From Falsiroseomonas sp041690465 (GTDB lineage: Bacteria > Pseudomonadota > Alphaproteobacteria > Acetobacterales > Acetobacteraceae): a DNA stretch of 64,000 nt. Location of the stretch: NCBI RefSeq assembly GCF_041690465.1, contig NZ_JAWLHG010000002.1:310001-374000 (forward strand). Direction: 5' to 3'. The position numbers and the translations under genes are program-made. Each line of letters begins with the position of its first letter. The stretch's first letter is position 1. The notes beneath the pieces were generated by a model. It saw nothing but the letters and a program-made list of their open reading frames with translations, ran no database searches and was not told where the DNA came from. Shown piece after piece: positions 47,285 to 55,357 of this stretch.

Positions 47285-48826
47285 ATGAAGCGCATCCTGA
47301 TGGCGGCCGCGCTGGCGCTGACGGCGGGCGGGGCTGGGGCGCAGACGCTGACCCTCGGCACGGCGCTGCAGCTCAACACCATGGACCCGCATTTCTTCAA
47401 CGGCTTCCCCGCCGGCTCCGCCCATCCGCAGATCTTCGAGGGCCTCACCCAGATCGACGAGCAGTTGCAGGTGCGCCCGGCGCTGGCCACCGCCTGGCGC
47501 CTGGTGGACGCCAACACCTGGGAATTCGACCTGCGCCAGGGCGTCCGCTTCCACGACGGCACGCCCTTCACCGCGCGCGACATCACCGCGACCTATGCGC
47601 GGGTGCCGACGGTGCCGAACAGCCCGGCGCTGTTCACGCCCTTCATCCGCCCGATCAAGGAAGTGCAGATCCTCGGCGAGCACCGCATCCGCATCATCAC
47701 CAACACGCCGACCGCGACGCTGCCGCTCGACGTCGCGCGCGTGCTGCTGCTGGCGGAGAAGGATGCGAACCAGACCACGGCGGATTTCAACGCCGGCCGC
47801 GTCAACGGCACCGGCCCCTACCGCTTCGACGGCTGGCGGAACATCGAGAACCTGGCGATCACGCGCAACGACACCTACTGGGGCGACCGCGCCCCATGGG
47901 AGCGGGTGGAGCTGCGCACCATCACCCGCGACCCTTCGCGCGTCGCCGCGCTGCTGGCCGGCGACGTGGACGCGATCGACCTGGTGCCCACCGCCGACAA
48001 GGCGCGCATCACCGGAGACCAGCGCTTCCAGCTGTTCAGCGGCCCGGCGGCGGTGGTGCACTACATCGCGCTGGATTCGGCGCGCGCCGAGAGCCCCTTC
48101 GTTGCCGGCCGCGACGGCCAGCCGCTGCCGAACCCGCTGCGCGACCGCCGGGTGCGCCAGGCGCTCTCCATGGCGATCGACCGCGAGGCGATCACCCAGC
48201 GGCTGATGGAAGGCAGCGCCACGCCGGCCAGCCAGTTCCTGCCGAGCAGCATCCAGGGCACCAGCCCCAATCTGCGCCCGACCCCCTTCGACCCGAACCG
48301 CGCCCGCGCCCTGCTGGCCGAGGCCGGCGTGCCGCAGGGCTTCCGCCTGACGCTGCATGCGACGACCGACCGCTACCCGAAGGATGCGCAGATCGCCCAG
48401 GCGGTGGCGCAGATGTGGACGCGTATCGGCCTGCAGGCGGAGGTGGCCGGCGTTGCCGGCCAGGTGTTCTTCGGCCAGGCCTCGCGCCAGACCTACTCGG
48501 CCTTCATCGCGCAGTACGGCACCAACGAGGCCGGCGAGGGCCCGCGCGCCGTGGTGCACAGCTTCGAGGCCGGGCGCGGCTATGGCGCGGCCAACCGCAC
48601 GCGCTACTCCAACCCCGAGGTGGACGCGCTGATCCAGGCGGCGCTGAGCGAGATCGACCCGGAGAAGCGGCAGACCAAGCTGCATGCGGCGATCGAGGCG
48701 GCGTTCGAGGATGTGGCGATCATCCCGGTCTTCCATCCGTCCTGGGATTACGCGGCGCGGCGCGGCATCCACATCACGCCGCGGCCGGAGCGTCGATTCA
48801 ATGCGCTGATGATGCGGCCGGAATAG
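47285..48826 (+). CDS. ABC transporter solute-binding protein, family 5 (orphan)
   Basis: Binding protein of 513 residues. It is a sixth SBP_bac_5 member in the window but clearly different from the five-gene array: it has a Sec-type signal (MKRILMAAALALTAGGAGAQ) and lacks the FDRVEW/DWWEQ blocks. Family features are LRQGVRFHDGTPFTARDITA, GTGPYRF and VRQALSMAIDREAITQRLM. No permease or ATPase genes are nearby. GGGAGAGGA precedes the ATG. It is divergent from the M81 peptidase gene. Confidence 0.9.
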   Translation: MKRILMAAALALTAGGAGAQTLTLGTALQLNTMDPHFFNGFPAGSAHPQIFEGLTQIDEQLQVRPALATAWRLVDANTWEFDLRQGVRFHDGTPFTARDITATYARVPTVPNSPALFTPFIRPIKEVQILGEHRIRIITNTPTATLPLDVARVLLLAEKDANQTTADFNAGRVNGTGPYRFDGWRNIENLAITRNDTYWGDRAPWERVELRTITRDPSRVAALLAGDVDAIDLVPTADKARITGDQRFQLFSGPAAVVHYIALDSARAESPFVAGRDGQPLPNPLRDRRVRQALSMAIDREAITQRLMEGSATPASQFLPSSIQGTSPNLRPTPFDPNRARALLAEAGVPQGFRLTLHATTDRYPKDAQIAQAVAQMWTRIGLQAEVAGVAGQVFFGQASRQTYSAFIAQYGTNEAGEGPRAVVHSFEAGRGYGAANRTRYSNPEVDALIQAALSEIDPEKRQTKLHAAIEAAFEDVAIIPVFHPSWDYAARRGIHITPRPERRFNALMMRPE

Positions 48827-48844
48827 CGCCGGCGCGCCTGCGGC

Positions 48845-49495
48845 TCAGCCGCAGGCATGGAAGCCGCCCCCCGGCAGCGGTGCGAGGTCCAACACGCCGA
48901 GCACGCGGAAGCCGCCGCCGGCCGGCTCGATCACCAGCGCCGCGCCCTCCGGGAAGGCGCGGCCGCCCACCGCCTGGCCGGCGACCATGATCGCCGGAGT
49001 GCGGTGGCCGACCAGCACGCGGTTCGCCCCGCGCGGCACCGGTTCGGAGAACAGGCGGCGATGCTCCGCCAGCACCCAGGCCAGGCGGCCGCCGGCGTAG
49101 TCGTCGGCCAGCAGGCTGTCGGTGACGAGCACATCTGCCGCGCCGAAGGCCTGCTCCGCCGTGTCGCGCGCGCGGAAGACCGGCCCGGCCAGTACCGGCC
49201 GCGCCACCGGGATGCCGAGCGCGGCCAGCCGCTCCCCGATCCGGCGCGACTGCGCGACGCCCTCGGGCGAGATGTTGCGCTGGCCGGCGCGGTCGCCGAT
49301 GCGGTAGCTGGAATCGCAGGGCTCGCCGCGCGTGTCGGCGTGGCGGAAGAACAGCACCAGCCCGCCGCCCCGCAGCCGTTCCACCAGCGCCGCGCCTTCG
49401 GGTGTGTCCGGCGTGACGGGCGCCAGCCGGTCCTGCGCCGCGGCCGGCGCGGCGAGCAGCAGCAGCGGCAGAAGGTCGCGCCGGCGCAGCCTCAT
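48845..49495 (-). CDS. Exported histidine phosphatase family protein
   Basis: Phosphoglycerate mutase-like protein of 216 residues with a signal peptide (MRLRRRDLLPLLLLAAPAAA). The catalytic loop reads LVLFFRHADTRG, so the usual RHG is RHA. Supporting residues are SRRIGERL, VLAGPVFRARDTAE and VLVGHRTPAIM. Its periplasmic phosphatase substrate is unknown. The start codon lies inside the first unit of a triple 23-bp repeat shared with the end of the upstream oxidoreductase gene. Confidence 0.82.
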   Translation of the reverse strand: MRLRRRDLLPLLLLAAPAAAQDRLAPVTPDTPEGAALVERLRGGGLVLFFRHADTRGEPCDSSYRIGDRAGQRNISPEGVAQSRRIGERLAALGIPVARPVLAGPVFRARDTAEQAFGAADVLVTDSLLADDYAGGRLAWVLAEHRRLFSEPVPRGANRVLVGHRTPAIMVAGQAVGGRAFPEGAALVIEPAGGGFRVLGVLDLAPLPGGGFHACG

Positions 49496-49555
49496 CCGCC
49501 GAGGATCTCCAACTTCATCCCGCGAGGATCTCCAACCTCATCCCGCGAGGATCTC
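49487..49555. repeat. Triple 23-bp tandem repeat at a gene junction
   Basis: Three 23-base units at 49487-49509, 49510-49532 and 49533-49555. Units 2 and 3 differ at one base. Unit 1 differs from unit 2 at about four. On the minus strand each contains GAGATCCTCGCGGGATGA, encoding the EILAG-stop end of the oxidoreductase. The last copy supplies the start codon of the phosphatase gene. Confidence 0.85.
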
Positions 49556-50503
49556 CTCGACGACCTCCTGCACCTCCAGCGCCTCGCGCAGCGTCGCCAG
49601 GTTCTGCGCCTCGCCGCGGGTCAGCGCCGCCACCTTGTCGAGCTGCCCCTTCAGCACCATCGGCCGCATCTTCTCGTTCGGCAGCGCATCCGGCGCGGCG
49701 TGCCAGCCGACATCCACCGCGAGCTTCTCGGCGAAGGACCAGTCGCGCAGCCGCACCGCGCCGCCCTCGCTCTCCAGCTTCCACTCGTTGTGGTCGTCGG
49801 CCGTGGTGGTGCCGACAGCGCCTTCCACCTCCACCGGGATGCCGCCGGCCGAGAGCGTGGCGCGGATCGCGGTCTCGGCGCCGTCGCCCCCCGGGAAGGT
49901 GGCGTCGCGCGTCACCACCGTGATGGGGCCGAGCTGCCGGCGCGTCAGGAACAGGAAGTGGGAGAGCACCTCGCGCGTGAAGCCGCCCTCCGCGCGCTTC
50001 GCGAGCCACCCCGCCGCGCCCTGCTGCCAGCCGCGCGGCCAGGTGGCGAAGGCGAGCCGGATGGAAAGCGACCGCGGCGCCCCCATCCCCTCCCGCCAGG
50101 CGGAGAGCTGTGCCACGGCCGGCGAGGACGCCATCGGGAAGTTCACCGCCGCGCGCGCGCCGCGCCGCTCCGCCTCGGCCACGAAGCGCCGCGCGGCGGC
50201 GAGGTCGGCGGCCAGCGGCTTCTCCAGGAAGGCGGCCTTGCCGGCGGCAAAGGCGGCCTCGGCATGGGCGATGTGCGAGGATGGCGGCGAGGCGACGTAG
50301 AGCGCATCGCAGGCCTCGATGACGGCCGCGGCGCTGCCCAGCATCGGCACCCCCGGCGCGATTTCGGCCAGCCGCGCGGCGGCTTCCGGCGACGGATCCC
50401 ACACGCCCGAGAGGCGGATCACCGCGGGGTCGTGGTTCAGCGCCGCGCGCAGCAGCCGCTCCCCCATGATGCCGAAGCCGACGATGCCGAGCGCGACCGC
50501 CAT
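49538..50503 (-). CDS. Gfo/Idh/MocA family oxidoreductase
   Basis: NAD(P)-dependent dehydrogenase of 321 residues acting on sugars or cyclitols. The nucleotide motif is LGIVGFGIMGERLLRAAL, and ALYVASPPSSHIAHAEAAFAAGKAAFLEKPLA contains the EKP triad. A C-terminal beta-sheet substrate domain follows. Substrate is not evident. The ATG at 50503 has AGGGAGGG upstream. Its last codons form part of the 23-bp repeat array. The MFS gene lies upstream on the same strand and may be co-transcribed. Confidence 0.87.
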   Translation of the reverse strand: MAVALGIVGFGIMGERLLRAALNHDPAVIRLSGVWDPSPEAAARLAEIAPGVPMLGSAAAVIEACDALYVASPPSSHIAHAEAAFAAGKAAFLEKPLAADLAAARRFVAEAERRGARAAVNFPMASSPAVAQLSAWREGMGAPRSLSIRLAFATWPRGWQQGAAGWLAKRAEGGFTREVLSHFLFLTRRQLGPITVVTRDATFPGGDGAETAIRATLSAGGIPVEVEGAVGTTTADDHNEWKLESEGGAVRLRDWSFAEKLAVDVGWHAAPDALPNEKMRPMVLKGQLDKVAALTRGEAQNLATLREALEVQEVVEEILAG

Positions 50504-50530
50504 GGAACCCTCCCTTGCCATGGCGGGGCT

Positions 50531-51742
50531 TTACCCCGCCGCGCCGCCGCGCGCAGCCCGCCAGGCGAGCACGAACAGCGAAACCGCCGCCAGCAGCCCG
50601 GCCGCGCCGAGGAAGGGCAGCGTCCAGCTGCCGGTCGTCATCACCGCCAGCGCAAAGGCGCTCGGCGCCGAGAGGTAGCCCAGGAAGCACAGCATGATCG
50701 CGCCGGAGGAGGCCTCCGCCACGCGGTCGGGCGGCGAGACGCGCGCCACCTCGGCCAGGAAGATCCCGTTCCAGGAGGCCGAGGTGAAGCCGCAGAGCAT
50801 CGCCAGCCCCAGCGCGACCGGCCAGGGAGAGGCCGGTGCCGCCAGCACGAACAGCGCCGCGAGCCCGGCGGCGCAGAGCCCGTGGATCGTCAGGCTGCGC
50901 ACCGCATCGCCCAGCCGGTCGGCGGCCCAGCCCAGCACCAGGCGCCCGACCACGCCGGCGACCTGCATGGTGGCGAACAGCGCGCCCGCCGTCGTCAGCG
51001 CGAAGCCATGCGCCTCCACCAGCCAGGTGACGGTGAAGGAGAACAGGCTGCCCTGCAGCGCGGCAAACGCAAACGCCTGCAATGTCAGCGGCGGCAGCAC
51101 CGGATGCAGGCGCAGCGTCGTCACCGGTGCCGCCAGCCGGCGCAGGGTGAAGGCCTCGCGGATGCGGAAGCGCGGGTTGCGCTCGGCGTCCAGCTGCGCG
51201 CGCATGGGCTGGATGATCAGCGCCGCGCCGGTGGCCAGCACCATTCCCGTCAGCAACGCCGGCTGCCAGCCCCATTGGGCCGCGACCTGCGCCGCGACCA
51301 CCCCGGCCAGCGCCCCGCCCGCCGGCGCCCCGGCCTGCTTGATGGAGAAGATCAGCACCCGGTGCCGCGGCGGTGCCGTCGCCTGCAGGATGCGGCTGCC
51401 CGCCGGCCCGCTCGGCCCATAGCCGATGCCGAGCAGCAGCGCCGCCACCGGCAGCAGCCAGATCTCGCCCAGCGCGGCCAGCGCCAGCGCCGAGGCGCCC
51501 GTCAGCACCCCGCATTGCAGCAGCCGCGCCGGCCCGAAGGCGGCCACCAGCGGCGTGCCGAACAGCAGGAACAGGATCGAGCCGAGGATGGTCAGCGAGG
51601 AGAAATTGCCCACCATGGCCGCCGGCAGCCCGAGATCGGCGGTCATGCGGGGCGCCACCACGGGCACCACCTGGTTCATGAAGGAGCCGACCGTCTGCAT
51701 CAGCAGCGCGGCGGCGAGCGGGGCGATCCAGGGGGCGCGCAT
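50531..51742 (-). CDS. MFS transporter
   Basis: Major facilitator with about twelve hydrophobic helices, 403 residues. The first helix begins MRAPWIAPLAAALLMQTVG. The loop GIGYGPSGPAGSRILQATAP matches the cyanate/sugar-acid MFS branch, and GWAADRLGD is a normal cytoplasmic motif. The substrate is unknown. The ATG at 51742 gives a clean topology, with no strong ribosome binding site. It lies 27 bases upstream of the oxidoreductase gene. Confidence 0.83.
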   Translation of the reverse strand: MRAPWIAPLAAALLMQTVGSFMNQVVPVVAPRMTADLGLPAAMVGNFSSLTILGSILFLLFGTPLVAAFGPARLLQCGVLTGASALALAALGEIWLLPVAALLLGIGYGPSGPAGSRILQATAPPRHRVLIFSIKQAGAPAGGALAGVVAAQVAAQWGWQPALLTGMVLATGAALIIQPMRAQLDAERNPRFRIREAFTLRRLAAPVTTLRLHPVLPPLTLQAFAFAALQGSLFSFTVTWLVEAHGFALTTAGALFATMQVAGVVGRLVLGWAADRLGDAVRSLTIHGLCAAGLAALFVLAAPASPWPVALGLAMLCGFTSASWNGIFLAEVARVSPPDRVAEASSGAIMLCFLGYLSAPSAFALAVMTTGSWTLPFLGAAGLLAAVSLFVLAWRAARGGAAG

Positions 51743-51802
51743 GGAAGGGCGCAGCCTGCGGCGGCCGCGCGGCCGCGTCCAGCCGGCCCTGGCCTGTTGC
51801 TT

Positions 51803-51855
51803 GTAGAGCAGATTCACGCCTCCGGGCGAGGCCGCCCTCCGGCGATCTGCTCTAC
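51803..51855 (-). repeat. Large structured inverted repeat
   Basis: Perfect 11-bp arms GTAGAGCAGAT (51803-51813) and ATCTGCTCTAC (51845-51855) enclose inner CGCC/GGCG and GGGCG/CGCCC pairings. The right arm includes the stop codon of the DUF1028 gene. It may be its terminator or a dispersed REP-like element; only one copy is seen here. Confidence 0.65.
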
Positions 51856-52571
51856 CGGCGGAACTTCAGGCTGCTGCCCTGCCGTGCCCAGCGCGCCTCC
51901 AGCACGTCCAGGTCATGCGTACCGGAGGGGCGCGCCTTGCTGGGCTGGTCCCGCAGATAGGGCGCGCGCTGGCGCAGCCAGATCTCGTACAGGCGCCGGA
52001 GCTCGTCGAGCGGATGGCTGTGGTCGTCCACCCGGATCGAGATGTCGGGGAAATCCTCGGTGGTCGCGAGCACCAGCGCGGCCGATTGCCGGCCCCGCCG
52101 GTCGCCGCCCGCCGCATCGCCGGCATCGAGCGCAAGCAGCATCCGCTCTGCCAGCGGAAGCTCGGCATGGGTGACGAAGGAGGCATAGGTGTCGGCCAGC
52201 ACGGCCGGCCCGGCCAGCATGTTCCCGGCGAAGGAGACGCCCGGCGAGGTGATCTCGCCGCACCACTCCACGCAATTCGCCCCCGTATAGGCGGCGCTGC
52301 GGCCGTGCCGGTCCACCGCATGGACCTGGCGGAGCCCCTTGCCCTCGTCACCCACCAGCGCCGCCTCGATCGCGGCGGCGGGGGAGAGGCCGCGCGCCAT
52401 GCCGTCCAGCACCGCGGGGCCGAGGTAGCGGTTGGTGATGGATTGGGTGGAGACCGCGCCCACGCCCGCCCGCACGAAGGGACAGGACGCGCCGACCGCG
52501 AAGGCGCAGGTCGTCACGGCGACCGCGAAGGCACCGGTGGACGGCTCGTGCGCAACAATCGACCAGGTCAT
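51852..52571 (-). CDS. DUF1028 domain protein (Ntn-hydrolase-like)
   Basis: Protein of 239 residues. It starts MTWSIVAHEPSTGAFAVAVT, the typical DUF1028 opening, followed by GVGAVSTQSITNRYLGPAVL and YTGANCVEWCGEITSPGVSF. The family resembles Ntn hydrolases and is often encoded near amidase or peptide-uptake genes; its activity is unproven. It is divergent from a Bug receptor gene across 110 bases. Confidence 0.85.
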   Translation of the reverse strand: MTWSIVAHEPSTGAFAVAVTTCAFAVGASCPFVRAGVGAVSTQSITNRYLGPAVLDGMARGLSPAAAIEAALVGDEGKGLRQVHAVDRHGRSAAYTGANCVEWCGEITSPGVSFAGNMLAGPAVLADTYASFVTHAELPLAERMLLALDAGDAAGGDRRGRQSAALVLATTEDFPDISIRVDDHSHPLDELRRLYEIWLRQRAPYLRDQPSKARPSGTHDLDVLEARWARQGSSLKFRR

Positions 52572-52681
52572 CCGCCGTTACGAATCCCGCGACCAACTGG
52601 TACTACACCGGCAGCCTCGGTTGCGCGCAAGCGCCTGCCGAAGCATTTTGCAGCCGACGTCCACGTCGAGAGGACATTTCC

Positions 52682-53677
52682 GTGATTCATCCGTTTCGCC
52701 GCCGCCATCTGCTCGCGCTGGCAGGCGGCCTGGCCGCGCCTGCGCTCTGGCCGGCCGGCAGCCGCGCCCAGGCCAGCTGGCCGGACCGGCCGATCCGCCT
52801 GATCGTGCCCTTCGGCGCCGGCGGCGCGATCGACACGCTCTCCCGCACCGTCGCGGCCCGCTTTCCGGAGGTGACCGGCGGCCAGACGCTGGTGGTGGAG
52901 AACCGCCCCGGCGCCGGCGGCACCATCGCCGGCCTCGCCGCCTCGCGCGAGCGGCCGGACGGGTCGGTGCTGATGATGGCCGATGTGGGGGCCAACACGA
53001 TCGGCAAGGAGCTGAATCCCAACCTCGCCTATGATCCGATGACCGCCTTCACCCCGATCATCCACCTGGTGAACCTGCCGGCGGTGCTGATGGCGCATCC
53101 CTCGGTGACGGCGAAGGACATGCGCGAGGTGATTGCGCAGGCCAAGGCGCAGCCCGACCGCTTCACCTATTCCTCGGCCGGCAACGGCAATGGCAGCCAC
53201 CTCTTCATGGCGCTGTTCCTGAAGGAGGCCGGCATCCAGATGGTGCATGTGCCCTACCGTTCGGGTGCTGAGATGGTGACGGCGCTGATCCGCGGCGATG
53301 CGCAGTTCGGCTTCCCCACCGTCTCCTCCGGGATCGGGCAGATCCGGCAGGGCAATGCCAAGGCGCTCGGGATCGGCAATCCGGAAGGCACGCCGCTGCT
53401 GCCCGATGCGCCCGCGATCTCGACCGTGCTGCCTGGCTTCCGGGTGGCGGTCTGGCACGGCATCGTGGCGCCGGCCGGCATGGACCCGGCGCTGGTGCGG
53501 CGGATCAACGAGGTGTTCGGCCGGATCGCCGCGATGGAGGCGGTGAAGCAGCGCATCTTCGAGACCCAGGCCGGCACGGTGGTCGGCGGCACGCCCGAGC
53601 AATTCGCCGCGCATATCCGCAGCGAGTTCGATCGCTGGGCGCCGATCATCCGCGCCGGCGGCATTCGCACGGAGTAG
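52682..53677 (+). CDS. Bug-family tripartite tricarboxylate transporter receptor
   Basis: Third orphan Bug receptor, 331 residues. The signal is MIHPFRRRHLLALAGGLAAP with three arginines before the hydrophobic core. Landmarks are RLIVPFGAGGAIDTLSRTVA, ENRPGAGGTIAGLAAS and VPYRSGAEMVTALIRGD. The GTG at 52682 follows GAGAGGA. Neighbour genes do not show its ligand; the divergent DUF1028 protein may act on the imported compound. Confidence 0.9.
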   Translation: MIHPFRRRHLLALAGGLAAPALWPAGSRAQASWPDRPIRLIVPFGAGGAIDTLSRTVAARFPEVTGGQTLVVENRPGAGGTIAGLAASRERPDGSVLMMADVGANTIGKELNPNLAYDPMTAFTPIIHLVNLPAVLMAHPSVTAKDMREVIAQAKAQPDRFTYSSAGNGNGSHLFMALFLKEAGIQMVHVPYRSGAEMVTALIRGDAQFGFPTVSSGIGQIRQGNAKALGIGNPEGTPLLPDAPAISTVLPGFRVAVWHGIVAPAGMDPALVRRINEVFGRIAAMEAVKQRIFETQAGTVVGGTPEQFAAHIRSEFDRWAPIIRAGGIRTE

Positions 53678-53698
53678 GGAGCGTTCGGGAACCGGCCG

Positions 53699-54106
53699 AT
53701 GGCGAGGCTATCCGTGGACGACATCGCCCGCCGATTGCGGGCGGTGCGCGCTGAGTTGGGGCTGACGAAGCCACAGATGGCGGAGGCGCTCAGCGTTGGT
53801 CGGGGCGCCTATTACGTCTGGGAACAAGGTTCGTCTGCGAAGAAGCCGAACTTTCCAGCCGAGGAAGCAATGGTCGAGTTGTGCGAGCAACTGCCAGGAC
53901 TCACCCTTGACTACGTTTACCGGGGGCGGCTGCAGACGCTTCCGATTATGCTAGGGGTAAGACTGCTGGCGCGCGAAGCGGGGAAGGACCCCGACGAACC
54001 CGGCTTCGACCATACCGAAGCGCGTCAAGCATGGGGCGCCTCAATCGCCGAGCAGGTGGATGGCGCTGAGCGCCGTTCCGCGATAGCGGGCCTCATCCGC
54101 GCATAG
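53699..54106 (+). CDS. XRE-type helix-turn-helix protein of atypical composition
   Basis: DNA-binding protein of 135 residues. The HTH covers about residues 8-60 (RLRAVRAELGLTKPQMAEAL, GAYYVWEQGSSAKKPNFP). The C-terminal 60 residues have no known domain. Its codon use (CTA, TTG, GTA, more A/T at third positions) is lower in GC than neighbours, suggesting recent transfer, perhaps from a phage. It has a poor ribosome binding site. No phage genes lie next to it. Confidence 0.75.
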   Translation: MARLSVDDIARRLRAVRAELGLTKPQMAEALSVGRGAYYVWEQGSSAKKPNFPAEEAMVELCEQLPGLTLDYVYRGRLQTLPIMLGVRLLAREAGKDPDEPGFDHTEARQAWGASIAEQVDGAERRSAIAGLIRA

Positions 54107-54135
54107 CGGAAACCTTTTCTCGCTCGCAATATGCA

Positions 54136-55326
54136 CTACCCCTTCCGCGCCATCATGCAGATGGCCAGCGCATGGTCCGGCCCGCAGCGGCGGCCGAGCA
54201 CGCGCGCGGCCTCGACGAATTCCGGATCCTCCTCCAGCGGGCCGAGCGCGCTGCCGGCGCCGGGCATCGCCCAGCCGAGCGAGAGGAATATGCCGTCCAT
54301 CCGCGTGGGCGCCAGCCCCGCCGCGCGCAGCATCCCGGCCAGTTCCTGCACGCTGACACCGCTCGTCGGCACCGGCAGTGCCAGGCGCCGCAGCGCGCGC
54401 AGCGGCAGGCTGTCCTTGTTGGTGGCGGTCACCATCAGCCGCCCCCCGCGCGCCAGCACCCGCGCCGCCTCGGCCAGGGCCGCCGCCGGGTCGGGCAGTG
54501 CATCCAGCATGTCGAGCATCAGCGCGGCGTCGAAGCTCGCCTCGGGGAAGCCGAGCCGGGCGGCGTCCATCCGCGCAAAGGCGCAGCCGGGCACCGTCGC
54601 GTGCCGCGCCCGCGCGCGGGCCAGCGGGGCGGCGGCGATGTCCACGCCGACCAGCTGCGTCGCCGCGGTCAGCACTGGCGCCAGGCGTCCGCCGCCACAG
54701 CCGATATCGAGCACCGAAAGCCCGGCGCCATCGCCGAAGTAGTCGGCGACCAGCCGGTCCAGCTCCTCCTGGAAGGCGCGCTCGCGCAGCGTGCCGGGAA
54801 CGCCACCCGCGGCGAGCCAGGGGCGCGGCGGAGCCTCGCCCGGCTCGCGCGCCGGGCGCGGGCTGCGCGGGGCGCGCACCACCGGCGCCGCAGCCTCGCC
54901 CGAGGGCACCCGCACGGAGGTGACGGCGCCGCCGCCGGCGAAGCTCGCCGGGCCGGGGGTGAGGTCGGGTGGCAGCGCCTCCACGCCCGCCATGAAGGCG
55001 CGGACGTGGTCGCTTTCGGTCAGGTCGATAAGGTCGCCGGGCGGCGCGGCGGAGAAGACGACGAAGACCTCGTTGGCGAAGACCGGCACCGTGGCGGTGG
55101 CCAGGGCGAGCAGGAAGGGACGCGGGATGCGCGCCAGCTCGCCCTTGTGCACCACCACCCAGTCGAAGCCCTTCGGCGCCTCGCCGCGGGTCTGGGAGAA
55201 GCGGATGGCGCGGGGAAAGGCGAAGCGGAAGGGGTCGGGCGCCACCATCCGGTCGGTGGCATCGAGCCGCGCCCGCAGGAAGTCGGCGGTGTCGGCCCAG
55301 GCCTTGTCGTCGTGCGGGAAGGACAT
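54136..55326 (-). CDS. SAM-dependent methyltransferase with N-terminal extension
   Basis: Protein of 396 residues. The C-terminal half is a class I methyltransferase: VLDIGCGGGRLAPVL (motif I), VGVDIAAAPLARAR and MLDMLDALPDPAAALAEAARVL. The N-terminal about 170 residues (DDKAWADTADFLRARLDATD, WVVVHKGELARIPRPFLLAL) look like a separate substrate or partner domain, joined by a proline-rich linker (RAPRSPRPAREPGEAPPRP). Substrate unknown. Confidence 0.82.
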   Translation of the reverse strand: MSFPHDDKAWADTADFLRARLDATDRMVAPDPFRFAFPRAIRFSQTRGEAPKGFDWVVVHKGELARIPRPFLLALATATVPVFANEVFVVFSAAPPGDLIDLTESDHVRAFMAGVEALPPDLTPGPASFAGGGAVTSVRVPSGEAAAPVVRAPRSPRPAREPGEAPPRPWLAAGGVPGTLRERAFQEELDRLVADYFGDGAGLSVLDIGCGGGRLAPVLTAATQLVGVDIAAAPLARARARHATVPGCAFARMDAARLGFPEASFDAALMLDMLDALPDPAAALAEAARVLARGGRLMVTATNKDSLPLRALRRLALPVPTSGVSVQELAGMLRAAGLAPTRMDGIFLSLGWAMPGAGSALGPLEEDPEFVEAARVLGRRCGPDHALAICMMARKG

Positions 55327-55357
55327 GGCGGCACTTACGCGCCGCCGTGCCCCCGGA

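Noticed and set aside
47285..48826. A sixth member of the receptor array
   Set aside because: It lacks the blocks shared by the five array members, has a Sec-type signal and is more than 30 kb away.
49487..49555. CRISPR-like repeats
   Set aside because: Units are directly adjacent without spacers and lie in a coding junction; there are only three copies and no cas genes.
48857..52174. A plus-strand open frame of about 1100 codons opposite the phosphatase, oxidoreductase and MFS genes
   Set aside because: Shadow of minus-strand genes; repetitive Arg/Gln/His sequence.
52600..52625. A GntR/FadR-type operator CTGGTACTACACCGG upstream of the third Bug receptor
   Set aside because: The symmetry is imperfect and there is no GntR gene nearby; too weak to list as a feature.
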